Shown here: positions 60,696-64,000 of the stretch, piece after piece
Layout of the letters: the number at the start of each line of letters is the position of its first letter
Numbering within the stretch: position 1 is the first letter of the stretch
Source: Filosporella fistucella
Taxonomy: Eukaryota; Ascomycota; Leotiomycetes; Helotiales
DNA: 64,000 nucleotides
Direction of reading: 5' to 3'
NCBI GenBank assembly: GCA_030077755.1
Contig: JAQJZZ010000019.1
Span: 1,624,501-1,688,500, forward strand
Translations under genes and position numbers: made by a program
The notes under the pieces: generated by a model
Databases searched by the model: none
What the model saw: only the letters and a program-made list of their open reading frames with translations
Told to the model about the DNA's origin: nothing

Positions 60696-61125
60696 GGCGA
60701 AGATTAACTAGAGTGATATGAAGACCCCGTGACACTGTAGCAGAGCTGTGTTCGAATTTTATCTTCAAGAGTCAAATGGTCATCTTGTTCAAGGTTGAGA
60801 AAAAGAGCCAAGGTGTGTAATATGGATGAAAGTACCGATTGCGAGCAGAATTTAGGATGCTGTATTCGGTTGACAGATGCGGAACGATGCTAGTTGAATC
60901 AAGATGTTTGGGGTATCAAAGGGAGGAAAGTTGGTTCCTGAATACAATTAAGGTGGGTCAGGCTGGGGAACAGGAGGCTGATACACTAAGACTAAGATTG
61001 TGCCTTAGCGACCTAACCTTATCGGCGCCAATCCCTGTACCAAAACTTTTTTTCGAGGCTGCGAAGAAAACAAAGTTGAACCTCAACACTTTCGCATTTT
61101 ACTACAGCCGTTCAAATTCGTCGCA
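60696..61125. promoter_or_regulatory. Divergent promoter (uncharacterised gene / UTP13)
   Basis: About 430 bp between divergent start codons. No TATA box or repeat was found; both genes look constitutive. Confidence 0.5.
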
Positions 61126-63769
61126 ATGGCGAATAAAGCGCCATATCGGACCACTTTCGAGCCGGAGCATACCATACAACCAATATACACAGGTGGAAGT
61201 GTAGCATTGGACAATACCGGGCGCATTCTTGCGACAACTCTTGGTGAAGATGCTTTATTGACTGATCTCAGTACTGGCAAGCAGCTCGCGAGGATTGAAG
61301 GGGTATGGCAGATCCCACTATGCCTCAGAAATCTGCTGACTTTCGACTAGGATGGCGAGGAAATCTCCACTCTCACTTGTTTGTGGCATTTACCCCTCGT
61401 AGAGCTTCTGCTGACCATTTACAGTAACACCGTCTGCCTCCCACCTCATAGTATGCTCCAGATCACTTTCTATGCGGATATATGCCCTCAAACCATCACC
61501 TACATCGAAATTTGCCATAACCTACGAGCTTCTTCGAAGCCTTAAACCTCATACAGAGCCAGTTGTTGTATTGGCAGTGGATCAAACAAGCACTCTTCTG
61601 GCAACTGGAGCAGCTGATGGAGTAGTAAAGGTCTGGGATATCTCTGGAGGCTATATCACACATACTTTCCGCGGACCTAATGTGCTGATTTCGGCTCTTC
61701 ACTTTTTCGAATTGATTGGTGGAAAGGATGATGGGCAAATAAAGCAGAACAAAAGAACACGGGAGGAAAGCAATGGAAATGAAGCTGGGAGGGGTTTCAG
61801 ATTGGCATCTGGTGCTCGAGATGGAAAAGTTAGAATATGGGATCTTTACAAGCGTACATGCGCCTCTGTTCTAGACTCTCATGTGTCTGATGTTACATCT
61901 TTGGACTATTCGGCAGAAGAGAATACCGTTCTTACAGCAAGTCGCGACAAGACGATCATGTGGTGGGATGCAAAATCATGGAAAGTTCGGAAAGTTGTGC
62001 CTGTCCTAGAAGAGGTTGAATCTGCTGGATTTCTCAAATCTGGAAGATTTGCATATACTGGAGGCGTCAATGGCAACATTCGAGTTTGGGAATCAGAGAC
62101 TGGAAGAGAAATCACATCAGCACAATCTGCGAAGGGAGAAGCTGAGTCGATTGTAGATGCGATATCGATTGCGGAATTGCCTTTCATCATTTCTGTTCAT
62201 TCCGATCATACCATGGTGCTTCATTCGACAGCATCTCTGGACGAAGTTGAGGGTACAATCTCTCCTCTTGACGAAATCAGACGAATATCTGGAACTCACG
62301 ATGAAATTATTGATCTTGGTTACCTTCTCCCGGATCGATCATTACTTGCTCTAGCTACGAATTCGGAGGATATTAGAATTGTATCACTCAATGCAGAGTA
62401 TTTCGGCGCAGATGTTGCACGACTGGAAGGGCATGAAGATATTATCATTTGTCTTGATATAGACTGGTCGGGTCATTGGATTGCGACGGGGGCGAAGGAT
62501 AACACTGCTCGATTATGGAGAATCGATGCCGAAAATTCGTCATACACATGCCATACAACATTTACTGGTCATGCAGAATCACTTGGTGCAGTTGCTTTAC
62601 CACGTGGCCAGCCTGTCGAGTCAACGTCTGCTTTCAAATCGCCATTAGATCACCCTCCAGCATATCTTCTTACCGGTTCCCAAGATCACACAATAAAGCG
62701 GTGGAATATTGACCGGAAAACTCCTCGGGCAGTATATACTCGGAAAGCTCACGACAAAGACATCAATGCAATCGATATCAATCCTACTGGTCTCCTTTTT
62801 GCATCTGCTTCTCAAGACAAGACTGTGAAGATATGGTCTGTTGAGGAGGGTGAGGTTCAAGGTGTCCTCAGAGGTCATCGAAGAGGTGTATGGTCTGTCA
62901 AATTCGCCCCAAAAGAGATACTTTCAATTGCTGGTGAAAGTGGTCTTACTGGGAAGGGATTGATTTTGACGGGTAGCGGTGATAAGACAGTGAAGATTTG
63001 GAATCTGTCGGATTATAGCTGTGTACGAACATTCGAAGGCCATACCAATAGTGTCCTGAAAGTGGCATGGCTAAATGATCCGAAACATGTTCAAATGGCG
63101 AGTGCTGGAGGTGATGGGTTGGTCAAGGTTTGGAATGCAAGCTCGGGTGAGGAGGCTTGTACTTTGGACAATCATGAAGATCGAGTCTGGGCACTGGCTG
63201 TTCATCCCAAGACAAACATGATTGTATCCGGAAGCGGTGATTCCACAGTGAGCTTCTGGAAAGATACGAGCTCCTCGACGCAAGCAGAGACGACAGCGGC
63301 TGCGACGCGATTTGTTGAGGAGGAGCAGGAATTACAGAATTACATACACACCAAGTCGTATCGAGAAGCCATCACTTTGGCTTTGCAACTCAATCACCCT
63401 GGTCGCTTACTCTCTCTTTTCACGACTGTGATTACTAGCCCACCTGATGGAAGCCTGTGTGGCGTGAAGGGAGTTGATGAGGTTCTGTGTTCTTTGTCTG
63501 ATGCTCAACTTTCAACTCTTCTTCTCAGGATTCGTGATTGGAATACTAATAACAGGACTGCGCCTGTTGCTCAAAGGATCTTGTCCGTGTTGGTCAAGAG
63601 CTATCCTGCGTCTCGATTGTCGAAACTCAAAATAGATTGCGATGCTCTCAAGGCTTATAGCGAGAGACAGTACAAGAAAGTGGAGGAGCTTGCTGATGAA
63701 AGTTTCTTGATTGAGTATACCTTGGGGTGTATGGATGGGTTTGGAGATCGGGATGTGGCCATGGTGTAG
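61126..63769 (+). CDS. UTP13: U3 snoRNP WD40 protein UTP13
   Basis: Three exons (61126-61302, 61351-61378, 61425-63769) encode 849 aa. Utp13 is a tandem-WD40 subunit of the UTP-B module of the small-subunit processome, needed for 18S rRNA maturation. Seen: N-terminal GGSVALDNTGRILATTLGEDALLTDL, then HLIVCSRSLSMRIYAL recovered after splicing, then at least twelve WD repeats (VKVWD, VRIWD, MWWDA, IRVWE, ARLWR, IKRWN, VKIWS, VKIWN, VKVWN and others). A C-terminal helical Utp13 domain starts near residue 700 (EEQELQNYIHTKSYREAITLALQLNHPGRLLSLF). Exon 2 is only 28 nt. Length is close to the yeast protein. It is the second U3 snoRNP component in the window, after RRP9. Confidence 0.96.
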
Positions 63770-64000
63770 AAAAATGAATCCATGTCAAAGTCCAATTTCC
63801 GAGAGAATGCTTGCATGATTATATATTCTCTGCGTCACATTTTTATATTTCTGCTCTGGAATTGACCTCCTTTTTTCTGCCTTCTTTTATCGGTGCGGGG
63901 TGCCGAATTCCATTTTCATTTTCCTGGGTAGGTCCCTACTTGCTTGATGCTACCTATTTATCACGCGTTGCTGTATTCCAAGCGGAAAATGACCAACTGT
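63770..64000. other. UTP13 3' flank
   Basis: The last 231 bases follow the UTP13 stop codon. T-rich, 3' UTR-like; no gene is seen. Confidence 0.5.

Overview
The window is nuclear DNA of a filamentous ascomycete. Genes carry short introns (about 45-80 nt, with GTAAGT-like donors and CTAAC-like branch sites), both strands are used, and families typical of Pezizomycotina are present: HET, Zn2Cys6, bZIP with a DUF3425-like tail, and an af470-type monooxygenase. The protein flavour suggests Leotiomycetes, perhaps Sclerotiniaceae, but that is an impression and was not tested. Exon limits below were read by hand. For almost every gene the exons sum to a multiple of three and rejoin conserved motifs across the junctions; the 13-exon transporter is the one not fully resolved.

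Layout. (1) 1-13 kb is mostly housekeeping: a 2OG-Fe(II) oxygenase, the DEAD-box helicase DED1, proteasome beta-4 (PRE1), the U3 snoRNP protein RRP9 and the splicing pseudo-deubiquitinase SAD1. (2) 13-31 kb is mixed: a possible Hsp70-like gene fragment, a stand-alone homologue of the C-terminal region of fungal sterol glucosyltransferases, an SDR-like epimerase, a large membrane protein with an eight-cysteine ectodomain, a HET protein, an af470-like monooxygenase, a probably broken gene, a bHLH factor and a transaldolase-like enzyme. (3) 31.5-34.4 kb is a long divergent intergenic region between the transaldolase-like gene and an MFS transporter. It is packed with microsatellites and with recurrent CCTGYACAGG palindromes. 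(4) 37-58 kb is accessory: a secreted HEXXH metallopeptidase, then a very large NRPS-like gene, an aldehyde dehydrogenase, a bZIP factor, two Zn2Cys6 factors, a short-chain dehydrogenase and an MFS transporter. (5) 59-64 kb returns to conserved genes: an uncharacterised protein and the U3 snoRNP subunit UTP13.

The most notable item is the gene at 41541-45965. Its order is adenylation domain, carrier domain, then three blocks, each a transmembrane pair followed by a left-handed beta-helix (hexapeptide-like) domain. This is the architecture of epsilon-poly-L-lysine synthetase (Pls) and related membrane homopoly(amino acid) synthetases, not of a standard NRPS. A hand alignment of its binding pocket reads D-M-E-N-N-G-T-V-T-K, which fits a basic amino acid such as ornithine or lysine. 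The aldehyde dehydrogenase, transcription factors, dehydrogenase and transporter downstream could form an accessory cluster, but their functional link is inference.

No tRNA, rRNA, CRISPR array or intact transposon was recognised.
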